Positions 43,948-56,253 of a DNA stretch of 64,000 nucleotides are shown here, in pieces. The DNA comes from Perca fluviatilis (taxonomy: Eukaryota; Chordata; Actinopteri; Perciformes; Percidae), in the NCBI RefSeq assembly GCF_010015445.1, contig NC_053133.1, positions 20,012,922 to 20,076,921 of the forward strand. The letters run 5' to 3'. Under the pieces are notes generated by a model. That model saw only the letters and a list, made by a program, of their open reading frames with translations. It searched no databases and was not told the DNA's origin. Positions within the stretch are counted from its first letter, which is position 1; the number at the start of each line of letters is the position of its first letter. The translations under genes and the position numbers were made by a program.

Positions 43948-46900
43948 ATGGTAAGTAGCTGCGACCATTTGCTGTTTATGAGTAGCCAGGCCAACTGTTT
44001 GCTTTTACTAATCTTCTCGCTCTGTTTTATTCTAAGACGGGTAGACAGCTAGCAAGCATCCCCATAGATAGCACGTTGTATGTGCAAGCTCATGTGAATA
44101 GGCCGTCACGTATTAGCTAGCAGGGGGAAATCTTCTTCAGGTTAGCTTATAAGCTAGTTGTGGTTTCCATTACAGCTTCTCTCTTTCTCTCTGTCCATCT
44201 TTCATCTTTGGTGACAGTCTCTGTACTAGTTTTTCTCTTTTTGTCTCCATGTAGGCTGAATTTGGGTTTAATGAACACCATCAGAATGAAGTCATCAATT
44301 ACATGCGATTTGCACGTTCAAAGATGGTCCTGAGACTGAAGACTATTGACTCATGCTTTGAAGAACTCAAAGATAGCAGGTGACTGATCTTACTTAAGTT
44401 TTTGGTATCATTGTTTGTATGGAAATTCAACTATATAACAAATGTATAATACAACAACAAAGTGTTCTTCAGTTCAGATATAACTGTAATGTTAATGCCT
44501 GCGTGCATGTATGTTCCCCTGTGAAGGCTGGTGGAGGAAACCTTCACAGTTGACGAAGTGAAGGAGATGCTGGACGGGCTGCAGGCGGTGGTGCGTGGGG
44601 AGGTGGAGATGGAGCTGATCAACACAGCCCACACCAATGTGCTGCTGCTCAGGCAGCTCTTCTCCCAGGCTGAGAAGTTTTACCTTCGACTGCAGAGTGA
44701 TATCTCAGAGCTGGAGAACAGGTGAGCATTGAGGAAGGAAGCACATTCAGGCTTAGATAATAGACTAAAAACACCCAGCAAACATTTGACGAAAGGTTAC
44801 ACAGTCAGATTTGCTCATACAAGAGTACATCATGTTCTCATTCAGAATTTATACAACGCCTCCTAATCCTAAAAGATAATATTTATTATTTATTGAGCAC
44901 AAATGTATATCTTGTTTATACCTTTGTGTACAAGAAATGGATCTTGTATGCACCAAAAATCTAAAACAATCTCACAAAATCTTATAAAATCTCTACAAAC
45001 GTCAAATTAAAGTGATTTAAAATGATGTGACAGTTTAAGGTCAAACAGAGTGCCACACCAAAGTAAGACATGACCTAGGCCTCTAAACATACAATACACC
45101 TTCATGTTCATGAGAAAAAAAAAACTCCTCCACTTTGAACCACTTCCTCCTTAGTACTGTTTAGGTTTAGATCGTGTGCATGTTACAGTCTATGCCAGGC
45201 AAAAAGGTCATTTCCCAGCTGCATGCTTGCATACACTATGTGAATTACAATGGTTTCCTTTTTGCAGTTTAGCCTGAAAACCACAACTTCTGCCATTTTC
45301 TTACTACATTTTAAGGTCAGTTCACCCAAATTACAAAAAAAATTATTATAATTATTATCATATTTTGAGACTTCTGTCACCAGTCCAATGCAACAGAGGT
45401 GAGTAGAGCTGTGAATGTTGATGAAAGCATTAAAGAACTACAACCCTGAATCAAATTGTTCAAATAAACCTTTGGTGTGTTGTAGCCTTTCAACAATTCC
45501 AATTGCAGAAGTCTCTGAGCTTAAAGCTTTTCTAACTAAAAGTAAAACTTTTTGCATTGCTTGTTACCACTATTTTTTTTTTAACTAACTCTTTAATCCT
45601 TACATTTGGCAATATTAAATGTGCATATACGTATTGTTACACATTAACAATAGTTTAAAAATGAAATGTTCTACTGTTTCTTTAAATAAAGTGAATATAT
45701 ATATATATATATTATTAGCAACTCATGTTTTATAAGTGCATACTTTTGAAGTGGTGAAGTCGCACAAAGTTTGTGGCCACGTGGGATAAAAAGTTTAAAC
45801 AGTAGAGCAAAATAACCTAAAAGGCTATTCTTGCTGTTGTTACTAAGCAAGGATGCCAAGAGTACCTTAGTGTCTTTAATTCATATAACAAGCCTGAGCA
45901 ATGCAGGCATGTACATGTGATACCAGTAATGAAGATAAATTACATCTGAACTGTTGCACTGTACTTTGCACTTTTGACATTTTGGCAAAGGATGTATTAA
46001 GGCTTTTTGGTACAAATAAAGTCAGGTCTTAGAGCATATAGGTTGTTAAATATTTAGATTACCAATAATGCACAGTGTCGCAAATAAGAGGAATCTGTTC
46101 TGAAATTAAAGAATATCAATGGCAGTTGCTCAAAATATTGGATTTTGGTGTACAAATTTGAATGTCAAACTAAAGCTCAAAGCAAACGTCATCCTGTTCC
46201 TCTTTTGGCAAGTGAGATTGAGGAAGCAAGGCTTTTCCATGTTCACTGCCTATACATTATATAATCTGATCTTTAGTGTTGCAGCAAAGGGTCATTTGCA
46301 GCAAGAAAACTTCTGCGGCTGACTGTTCTTAACACGTTATGAACTCATTATCATTGTTAAGCTCCACAGTGCATGTACCCACGTTTGAATGTACTTTTGT
46401 GATATTCAGGTAAACTTCAACCAACTTCTGACCTCTGTAACCTTTCACCTTGTTAAAGCACTGAGCATGTTTTGGAAAAGTTCTTTTGTTTGTAATGTGT
46501 TTTACAGGGCTCAGCCCTACGTGACTGATACGCTGTCTAAAGCAAGGAATACGCCCCATGTCACGGTCTACGTGTGTTCAGCTGCGTTTTAAAAACCACA
46601 TTTAAGCTTTTCAGAGAACAGTTTCATTCGCCACAAGCATTGTCTTATAGCCTAAGTGCTAAACTGCCATCAAGAACAAGGGTGTTCATTTTCCTTTCCA
46701 AAGATACATAACCACCAAATAGTAGAGTATTGTAGTGTCAAAAAAACAACAACCATTGTGGTAGCAAGCTGACAGCTGTGTGCGGAAATTGTACAATGCA
46801 TGACAACAGGTTTAGATTAGATATTTCTTATTTTATAGACAAGGGTTCCATTTATTCTTAAAATGTATACATCATATTTGATAATATTTCAAGCCTTTTG

Positions 46901-48954
46901 TATTCCTTTCTCTGTCATGTTATTTACTATTCCACCATCCAATTCTTTGCTCTTCTCTACCCGTATAGGGAGCTGTTAGAACAAGTGGCTGAATTTGAGA
47001 AGACTGACTTTAAAACCGCTAAGGTGAGTGTAATGTGCCGCTCTATCACATGTAGAGATTCAAACAGAATCAGTATTGCTGTCATTAATCATTATTAATC
47101 ATCGGCTTCAAAGGATATTTACACCCACATGGAATTCAGTAGCTAGAGAGCAGTGCAACGTTCCTGCACACTTTTAAGTCGTTGTATATGTCAGGCCGCC
47201 TGCTCCTCACACTTAGCCGTGCAGTTTAGAAGTCACACTGAGGTTGACCTGTGGTTCAATCACACATGGTTAAAGACAAAGAAATCAACTTTGAAACAAT
47301 ACTCTCATGTGTATACTCTCGCACCTTTCCTAAAAAGCAGAAACTCGTCACCTTCACATTTCTAAGAAAAGCAAACCAGATGTTTTTATTTTTTCCGTTA
47401 CATCTCGTACAGTAATAGGATGGTACAGTATCGCCAACATGTTTTAGATCAAGAAATAACAACTGTCTAAAAGTGTTTACTTTATTCCCAGATAAACCAG
47501 GAAACAAGCAAGCCCAAGCTACTAGCACCACTGAATGAAGGTGGGGTGGCTGAACTTCTTAACAAGGTAAAAAAAAAAATTGTGCATGAATTACATATAC
47601 AGATAAATTATAGAAAGTTGTGCCCTCATGTATTTATACACTACTTCACACCAATCTTAAATATTTCTCCAGGAGATAGCGAGACTACAGGAGGAAAATG
47701 ATAAACTGAAGTCCAGGCTGCGGACTTTAGAATCCCAGGTCTAACAATTAGTTATACTTTTTTCATTTTAAACACACAGTTTTCTTATAACACATTCAGT
47801 AGTTTACGTTGTTAACTCTGTGCTTTGATTCATTTTCTTAGGCAATGAGTGCACTGGATGAGAGAACCAAGGCAGAAAGAGCTCTGAAAGACCTTCAGAA
47901 GGTGCAAGGTGAACAGCAGGTACTGTTTGGACTTGGGCTAGCAAATCTTGCACTTTCTTTTGTGACATGTTGAGTTGGCTTTCCATTTTACCACTTTTGT
48001 TTTATTAACTTTTTATTTTGTTGCATCTGAACATTTGCTGTCATTTGGTTTTATCTGCCAACTTGGACCTCGAATGGTATGTATCCAGCTGACCAAAGTG
48101 TTGCTGTTGTCTGTCACTGTGTATAGTAATAGGCTTTAGATTCCGTAGTAATAGCGATGATTGGCATTTATTTCATCTGAACTTGTATGTTGTTTTATTT
48201 CCGTTCAAGCTGGCTGCTCAATTCCAGGAGCTCAGCAGTCTGGAGGACACAGTGGCAGCTCTGAGGGAGGACTATGAAAGGTCTCTTAGTGCCAAATCTG
48301 CCTCTCAGAAGGATCTGCAGGAGAACCTGATCTCTGCCAAACATGAGCTTCTGCGAGTGCAAGAGCAGCTGTCGTTGGCAGAGAAGGTACGCCACTGTGG
48401 TGTTTACCTGCATCTGACCGTCACCAGCAATGTCAAGTGTTAATCAAATATCTTTGTAGCAGATAAACTTGCAACGCAGCCCCAGTTATTGAGACGGCTG
48501 AGATGGGTGCATTTAGCTTCTGTGCAGTTGTTTTTATCTGTTTGTGTATGCGTGTGGTGTGCAGGAGTTGGACAAGAAGTTCCAGCAAACTGCGGCCTAC
48601 CGCAACATGAAGGAGATCCTGACCAAGAAAAATGAGCAGATCAAAGAAATTAGAAAGCGATTGCAGAGGTGAGCTTTCATTACGAAGTGTAAGACAATGC
48701 AATTGTCATCAGATCCCACCCGAATGTGCGATTCGTAAAGACGAATGGCTGTCTAAAAAACCATGATAGGTTATGAAAAAAATATTACGACAGTACTGTA
48801 AAACAAGCAAAAACCATTGTATTGCCCTTCCAAGTTGAATCACTTTTGTTTTCTTTTACTTGTAAAATTGGCTTTCTTACAAAGATGTTTGTCTAATTTT
48901 TGGTTTGTAACACTGTTGTTGCTTGTCTGTTTCAGATATGAGCCCAATGAATGA
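43948..48954 (+). CDS. lztfl1: lztfl1, leucine zipper transcription factor-like 1 (BBSome regulator, BBS17)
   Basis: Coiled-coil cytoplasmic protein that binds the BBSome and limits its entry into cilia; mutated in Bardet-Biedl syndrome 17 in human. Ten coding exons: 43948-43950 (the ATG alone, in GCCACCATGG context), 44255-44379, 44527-44721, 46969-47023, 47492-47566, 47673-47738, 47842-47919, 48210-48386, 48565-48668, 48936-48954. The sum is 897 bases, 298 residues, against 299 in human. Landmarks are AEFGFNEHHQNEVINYMRFA, LLRQLFSQAEKFYLRLQSDI, ENRELLEQVAEFEKTDF, KPKLAPLNEGGVAELLNKEI, HELLRVQEQLSLAEKELDKK, FQQTAAYRNMKEILTKKNEQ and the end RYEPNE. The C-terminal two thirds is heptad-rich coiled coil with the leucine zipper. 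All introns are GT-AG and frame is kept. No oddities apart from the ATG-only first coding exon. Confidence 0.97.
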
Positions 48955-49960
48955 GTGCTACCCAAGACGGCTGGTTTAACAGGTGTCCAGAGGGTAGGAC
49001 AGGACCAAAATGTATGACTGTGGTTTGGACAAGAAACCATCAGTTCCACTGCTGTAAGACAAGAGAGACAGAAACAAGCGCTTCTGCAAGGAATTGTTTA
49101 TTCATGCTTTATCTGGCATCTTCAGAAGTTATTGTCTTTAGTGAAGAGTGTGAGCGGGGATGTCGGCAGTACACACAACTGATCACACGAAACACGTAGT
49201 GACAAATGATAGCCTTCTTCAGCTGTGCTTTTTTTCTACGTCTCAGTTTTGGAGCTCACTTACAGTAGCTAGCAGACTTCCCTCAGTGCTCTATGCAATT
49301 ATTAGCATGTCCCTGTTTGAAGAGGCCTTGTCCATTTGCTGAATTGGACAGATTCGCACTGTCTGCCTGAAGCGTTAGAGTCTTATCTATTGGATGGTTA
49401 CAGGTGATATTTAGCTTTCTAGCATTAGGTAAATGATTATTGATATTTTTATCAGTCTTAATTTTAGCAGCTGATCTGAGTTAGACCCAAGCAGATCCCA
49501 AGCCAGTTTGTTTATTAATAGTGAACAGCTTCAGAGTAATGTTTCCCGGCCTTCTGAGGTCAATCCTGCTTTAATTTTTTACCTAAAGATTTAATAGCAT
49601 TTCACACAAAAATATTTCCAATGATCTGACATTCTGTGAAAGTCTGATCATCGAAAATATACCAAAATGGCTGAATTTATTTTTTCTGCTACTGCATATT
49701 GAATGATGTGGATAGTGATCTAGAATGATTTCCCTACTTCCCTACACAAAGGGCATAGAATATTTTTGTCTGGAATCTTTAACTGTGTACTTTTCGTATT
49801 GATGTGGGTGATGGAGTGTAAGAGAAAAAAACTAAATGAATATATACATGATGTTCATGAAGTAATGCTCTTGTAGAGTATGAGACATCTACCCTATAAT
49901 ACACTAGATGTGCATTTGTTTGTATTGTGCAAAGTATGGGGAAATAAAAGCTGTTGAAAA
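48955..49960 (+). other. lztfl1: lztfl1 3' UTR with poly(A) signal
   Basis: About 1 kb of non-coding sequence after the stop. AATAAA at 49943-49948 is the likely cleavage signal, followed by TG-rich sequence. Confidence 0.7.
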
Positions 49961-50663
49961 GTAAATATGTGGCTCATTTTTAGTTAGTTAATTCCTTGTA
50001 GGCGGTCATAATCGTAATAATTTCTTTTTTTTCTGCATGTTGTTCGAGCCTTGTGAAAATATCAGGGTGTAATATGCCCCGTGAAGGACTGGAAACATGT
50101 CCAGATTCTCCCTCCTCTGGCCCACTGCATGCTGGGATAGGCTTTAGGGTGCTGTGACACTGATAAAAACAATAAGGAGGCAGAATGAATGAATACATTA
50201 TGATAGATTAATGACTGAATAAACATCACTGTGTCTGAAACTGACTGGTTCAACAAGGGGGCGCCAGACTGCAATAATGCACAGATTATTAAATATATGC
50301 CTCTCCTGATAAACCATGATGGGAATATATGATTGATCTCAGTGGCAAAATGTGGCCTCAATTTGTGCAATTACTGTTTACAACATATGCAAAGTTTTAA
50401 GAGGATGAGGACTCAGAAGAAGATTATGGTGAGCTGTTTTTTTGCAGTGTTGCTTTGTGTATTAACCACAGTGTGGTTTTACAGGCCAGTATGTACGTAT
50501 GTATAAATTCTCCAGTCTCTTTTTTTTTTCCAAACATATTTGTCATTTCCTCCTGACGGGCTCTAGAGATCTTAGGAGAAAGACGAGACAAAAGGAAGAA
50601 GGAGTGGGTGATTTGTCCACTCCACATTGGGAATGAGGATAGCTTTATTCACTGAGCCTCCAG

Positions 50664-50774
50664 GATGCCCCTGATACCTCAATCGGTATGATAAAGGTGG
50701 ATGCAGACAGTGTGCAGTGGTTTATAAACAGTGACTTCAGCAACATAGAGGGAGAAAGTTTTAACAAATTCAAG
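50664..50774 (+). other. unassigned exon candidate, 37 codons
   Basis: Preceded by CTCCAG and followed by GTAAGA, open throughout in one frame and phase 0 at both ends. It would encode DAPDTSIGMIKVDADSVQWF and INSDFSNIEGESFNKFK. I do not recognise the protein. It could be a single exon of an unplaced gene, a relic, or chance. Confidence 0.3.
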
Positions 50775-52360
50775 GTAAGATATGGCATTTTTTTCCCTTT
50801 ATTAGTATATACATTTACTAATGTGTATGCAAAAATAAAGAAAAAGGGGGTTACATGCAATCCCCTGGAACCGATCACTCAGATCGGATTTTAATACCAG
50901 GTGAAAGCGGGGCCCTTGTGGTAAATTGTATACAGTATGTGCCAAAACAGATGTCCTGGGCTATCAGATAGGCTGCATGAATGCCCACTACAGTAAGCAG
51001 GGCTATTATGATGGTATCTACTATATTACTTAATGCTGAATCAAAGAGATGATTGAACAATTTAATAAAATAAGACCAAAAAACTACATGAGGAAGCCAG
51101 AGAGTCACACAAATGATTGTGAAAGACATCCTCCTGCGCTTACATAATGTGGTTGTGTGATAATTTTCTTCTTGAATTCAACACATTTAATTACTTCATC
51201 TGCTTCCTCATCTGTTTCAAGAGTCTCGAGAAAGACCTCATTTGTTTTTGCCTTGAAGTGGATTGAGAAACAAAGTGGTCACCAGCCAGTCACCCGTTAA
51301 CCCCCCCTTGTTTTCAGTGAAACTCTCCAAGCCACAGTCTGTCCTGACTTACACCTGTGTTGTTTTTGCATCATGTGCCTGAGTTGTATGCGTGGTGTAA
51401 AACCGGGGAGGGGACTAATGAGAAAGCACATGTGGAAGTCATACAACACTAAAAACAATTCTTTAAACCCTTTTTGTTCTGCTGTCAAAACACGAGAGAT
51501 AAAAGGTGATACATGTATGAAAAGAAATATAATTCCACATCCATTTGTGTTTTCCTATACCAAAATAAAGATCAGGAAAAAACATGTATGTTGCCTAATC
51601 ATACGTGTGAATTTACTTTTGTGTGTGTGCTTCTTTTTCTATTAGTAGCAGCTGAAGAGAAACCGTCATGGGAAAACTGCTGATAATTTCAGATAGGATG
51701 CAAATGACGAACTGTTGTCTATCAGTGCATGAAATAAATCACAGTGAGCAGGTATACACAGGAAGTGGTGAATAGTGTCTCTTGATACCAAACTCAATCT
51801 CTCGCACTGCTGACAGCAGCGACAGTCACAGTACTTTCCCACAATATGGGGCAACTGTTAATACATGTCAGAGAGAGTGATGTACCCATTTACAGTAGCT
51901 TCCTGCTTACATACAAGGCATCAAAGGGGTTTTCTCAGTTTCACTAGCAAGACAAAGAGCTTCTGTTGTTTGGTTCTTCTCCAGAATCACCAATCAGACA
52001 TTTGCGTGCGAGAAATAACACATGTTTCTGATTTTAAGGTGATGTCCATAGTGCTGTTTAAAAACAATGATGGTGGGAATTTCAGAGGAACAACAGATAG
52101 CTTTAAATCTCGTGGTCCTTTATTACAAATGCCCATTCTGTGGTCTAAAGGCTGCTGTCTTTTGGGATTTGAATATTTCTCTCAATATCAATATCACACA
52201 GCTTTAGAAAGAAGTAGAGACAGACTACACAGTAAACAGTATGTTTACTTATTTACTTGAAGTGAGACCACCAATACTTTCTTCCCTTTACAAATGAAAT
52301 GTTGAATTCACAGACAGACACACAGACAGACTTTAGATACATTTATCTATACAATGGACT

Positions 52361-52413
52361 TGATGAGGCTTTTTTATCTGTGCAACAATTGCACAGGTAA
52401 AAAAGCCTCATCA
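52361..52413. repeat. 25-bp near-perfect palindromic hairpin
   Basis: Arms 52361-52385 and 52389-52413 are reverse complements at 24 of 25 positions; the odd one is a G-T pair, tolerated in RNA. The loop is only 3 bases (CAA). Either strand could fold. Confidence 0.9.
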
Positions 52414-52842
52414 GTCTATGTTTAACCATTTAACACTGTTGTGTAATTGTCTATTGAGCCCACCATTTTATTGCAGGCCTCTGTGTGTAATGTGACAACA
52501 ACAGGGTGTAAAAAATGTGATTGGGATTAATAAAATGCTTTTTCTTCTTGTTGAGATTGTTTCTTCAACTGCTCTTTCAACAAAAGAGTCAAGGATGAAC
52601 TGCAAAGCACAAATAGATAGAATATTTGTGGTTTGTTTTTCCACAACAGATCTTTTGTGTCTGCTTCCATCTCTGTGACTCACCCTTTGGTTCCTCAGCT
52701 CTACCTCCTGAGCAGCAGGCCTTGACTATTTCTATGTGGGTTGTGACATGACAGGCCCACGACAGTCTGGAGGCAGTAATAAATGTTGTAAATGGTCATG
52801 TGAGTTCTCAGCTACCAGGGGCTTATCACTCTATAATATGCC

Positions 52843-52954
52843 ACTTACAAAAAGGTGGCACAGCTTGAGATAAACAGGTCACATCATCAATATCAGATGC
52901 TAAAATGTGCCTCTGCTATCTGTTAATCTTGATCTGTGCCACCTTTTTGTAAGT
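52843..52954. mobile_element. short inverted-repeat element (possible MITE)
   Basis: Arms 52843-52863 and 52934-52954 are exact 21-base reverse complements (core CAAAAAGGTGGCACAG). The similarity continues inward with changes (TTGAGATAAACAG against TCAAGATTAACAG). Total about 112 bases. It has no coding capacity, and no clear target duplication was identified. Confidence 0.7.
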
Positions 52955-55900
52955 CCCTTCGGAGAATTATTGCTCAATGTGTTTAGTTTTAAATCTTGTT
53001 AAGAGATAGCATATCTACAACATTCAGTATACTTTGAGTTCAGCAAATGACGTAACACTCAAGCTGACTTCTGTGTCATTTTAGTGCTTATGATGCAGAG
53101 CTAGGTAAGTATGATAAGGATATGATTAAAACTGCTGAAAGAGTTGTGTGGTCTGTTGTTTGTGGTGACGATGCAACTGGAAATGTGTCATCATTATCGA
53201 CATTATTAACATCATTTAACAACTATCTCAAATTAGCACTGTACAATGTGAACATTTGTGAGTGTTGGTCTTACTGTTTCAGGTTTGAGTCAGCATATTC
53301 ACCTCAGAGACATCATATGCAAATCATGTCAAAAAAATGCTCACTTTTGATCCAATATGCAATTAATTTTAGATCAAAACTATAACAATGCATCACCACT
53401 GCATTTTCTATTTTACACTGCACTATTAATCTTAATGACCTATGATTCAAATGTGCTTCTTATTTGACTGTTTTTCTCAGGATAGTGATTTGAGGTGTAA
53501 GTTGTAATAGGTGAATCACTGCGGCTGCATCATTAGACTTTATTTTTATTATAATGCCTTTTAATTTAGATTCCGTTACAGTTGAAGATGAAACATACAA
53601 TACGCTTGACTAATTAGACAGACTAACGTTTTCCCCCATTTGTCATCATGCACTGCAACCTGTTGTGAAGTGAAACCAGACTGCTTGCATCATCCCATAC
53701 AGGTGACTAATTCATGGATTCTCAACATTTTCTCACCATTTTAGGCCCCAAACTTTTCACTAACCCAGCACTAAGAGAGCTGTCAGGTCATATGTTACAT
53801 GAATCTGACTTATTTATAACAGCATGACGGAAGCTCCACATGAAATTATCATATATTTCAAAATCTGGATACATTTAAGAATTAAAGTTATACAGAATAT
53901 AAGCAGTCGTAGAATGGTTAATCTGATGCAAATGTGGCGCCTTTTTCTGTCTTATCTGTGTTTTCTGACCTTGCCATTGTGACTCTTTGTAGCAGAGGAT
54001 TGTAATAAAGGCTTCTGTATTATTCATATTCATTATTCATTATTCTGTATTATTCATACGTGACTGTGAGATGATAAGTGCTTAGTCAAATCCATTTTGT
54101 GTAGTAAAACTGAGGTGATTCAGCACAGTTACTGTGCAGGTTTACCTGTCCAAGAATCTTTGTCATCCAGAAGTGACGATAAAAGCATACAAAGTCAATG
54201 ATTGAAGCTAAGAGCATTGTATATTTGTTCATTTGTCTGATACAAACATAACAATATGCATCATTGCAAAGCATAAATAAGAGTCAGAATAAGCCATAAA
54301 GTATTCATTTGTTTATGGTAATTCCCAACAAACCTCCGTGTCTTTGCAAAGATTAAAAACTTCTCAGTCTGCTACTTTCTTAAACAGCTTGTTCCCAGAA
54401 GGAAAACACTCATCTAATCATGACACAGCCGTTTCCTCCTACTTCACTGTGATCAAAACTGAGAAACGCAACCAGCATTTGGTAGAAATCTGAAGAGCTG
54501 ATGGCCCACACGCTCTGCATCGAGTGTTCACGATACAGTATGCTAAAAGTAACATCAGGCCAGGATGTGAAACTGTGAGATAGCACCTCACGCATGTCTT
54601 TTAGAGGGGCTTCACAAAACAGCCCCACAAAAGTAAGACACACTACAGGAAACACAGCCAGAAAACTGATTTAAACACTTAAACACACTAAACCACGTCA
54701 TCACTGACTTTGTAAACTTAGACTTATTTTGTCACTTTATTCAATCCCTATTTTTTTTACATTAAACTTTGTTTGGCTTTAGGTGATGCAGGTGGTATTA
54801 CAGGGAATTTCAATTTTTTGTTTTCAGAGTGTGGTCAGCTATGTGACTATTTGTCATGATATCCATTTCCCTTTACTCTTGGCAATACGAATGAACTTTG
54901 GATTTCCCCATCTTCACAAGAAAGAGCTTGTTTTTTCAGAACATGTCACATGAAGGCCTTTTAACTTGGCAGCAATTGACACTGTAATATATACAGTGTG
55001 TTGGTTTTTATAGTGCAGTACCTTTGCTCCTGTATGAATAACTGGAGTCATACAGTTACATTGGACTTAGCTTAGCATAAACACTGGAAACAGAGAGAAA
55101 CAGCTAGCCGAGCTCTGTTTAAATGTATTTAAAAATCTGCCTCCCAGTACCTCTACAGCTGACATATAAACTCCTCATGTCTTATTTATTTAATCTGTAG
55201 ACTGAAGATGCAAGTAACTTTGCGATCTCTATGCTAAGATAAACCTCCTGGCTTTATGCTTACCGTACAAACATGAGTGGTATTAATGTTTTCATCAAAC
55301 TGTGGACTTATTCTTTTAAATGAACTTTAACAAGTTGAACATCTCTTTTTTGATAAAATGGAATTTTCCAAGGCATATTTCATCACCAGTGACTTGAAAG
55401 AGAAACTCCCAGACAATTGAAAACTCTCATAAACTTCCCTCACACTGTTTAAACATATTTATTCAGTAAGACATTTTAAAAGGAAAGATAATGGTTGCTT
55501 GGGCAGTCATTTTAGACCACACTGCATGAGCTTTAGGCAGCATGAAGTGGTCTGAGACAATGGGGCTTACATCGACTACATCCTCAGGTTTTGATCTTTA
55601 ATTACACCTCACGGTTTTCAGTTTCATGCATCACTCATCTGTGGTGTTAAGTGCTCCACCTGTGTATACAAAAGTGTGTCAAAAACGAGCTTTGACTTGA
55701 TAGAACTTAATCGGCTGTGAAAGAAATGTGGGTGTATTGTTTTGGTTCTAGTTTGGTGGCTATGGTTCAGTGGGTTAAGTCTTCAAAAGTCACAGCTTCC
55801 CCTATAAAAACTGCCACACTGTCACCACTATTCAAATATCACACAATTGGAAACCTTTCAATTGATGCATGTTTTATCTATATAGAAATTTAGGGAACAA

Positions 55901-56000
55901 ACTATACAGCACCAGGGGTCGTATGTTGTTTTTCTTCTGCAGACTGAGAAGGAGATGGCGTGATATGTATCAGCACGTGATCCTGTGGTCAAAGGGAAAC

Positions 56001-56100
56001 CATATAAGCAAGTGAACATGAGTCTGGTTGTCAAAGTTACCAGTTGTACTACACAGACAAAGAAACAGAACTGCGAGAACTGCATCTCATCACTGAGTGG
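56001..56100 (+). promoter_or_regulatory. ccr9: possible ccr9 promoter and non-coding exon
   Basis: CATATAAGCA at 56001-56010 is TATA-like. About 90 bases on, ACTGAGTGG is followed by GTAAGTGG, a strong donor at 56101, which would splice to the acceptor TTTCTTTGTAG ending at 56253. The start site is not proven. Confidence 0.4.
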
Positions 56101-56253
56101 GTAAGTGGTTTATTGTAGGCTACTGGTAGAAAATAGACAGGGCAGTTACTATTTAACATTTAAGCTTAATTTCCCCCATATGGTGTATTATACGTTATCC
56201 TTGTTACATTAAGGTTTTGATGTGATATACTAATGTCATGTGTTTCTTTGTAG

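Larger units (their letters stand above)
49961..56030. other. lztfl1-ccr9 spacer
   Basis: Mostly AT-rich sequence. 50110-50200 (CTGCATGCTGGGATAGGCTT, then GAATGAATGAAT) looks like an eroded fish retroelement tail. Two inverted repeats lie at 52361-52413 and 52843-52954. Three exon-like stretches (50664-50774 plus, 50875-51270 minus, 54410-54655 minus) are described in the findings; none could be tied to a known gene. Confidence 0.55.

Noticed and set aside
51865..52260. 131-codon plus-strand frame
   Set aside because: No recognisable family, AT-rich codons, no promoter or splice support.
52361..52413. Canonical microRNA precursor
   Set aside because: Loop of 3 bases and total length of 53 bases are too small for usual Drosha/Dicer processing; kept only as an unusual hairpin.
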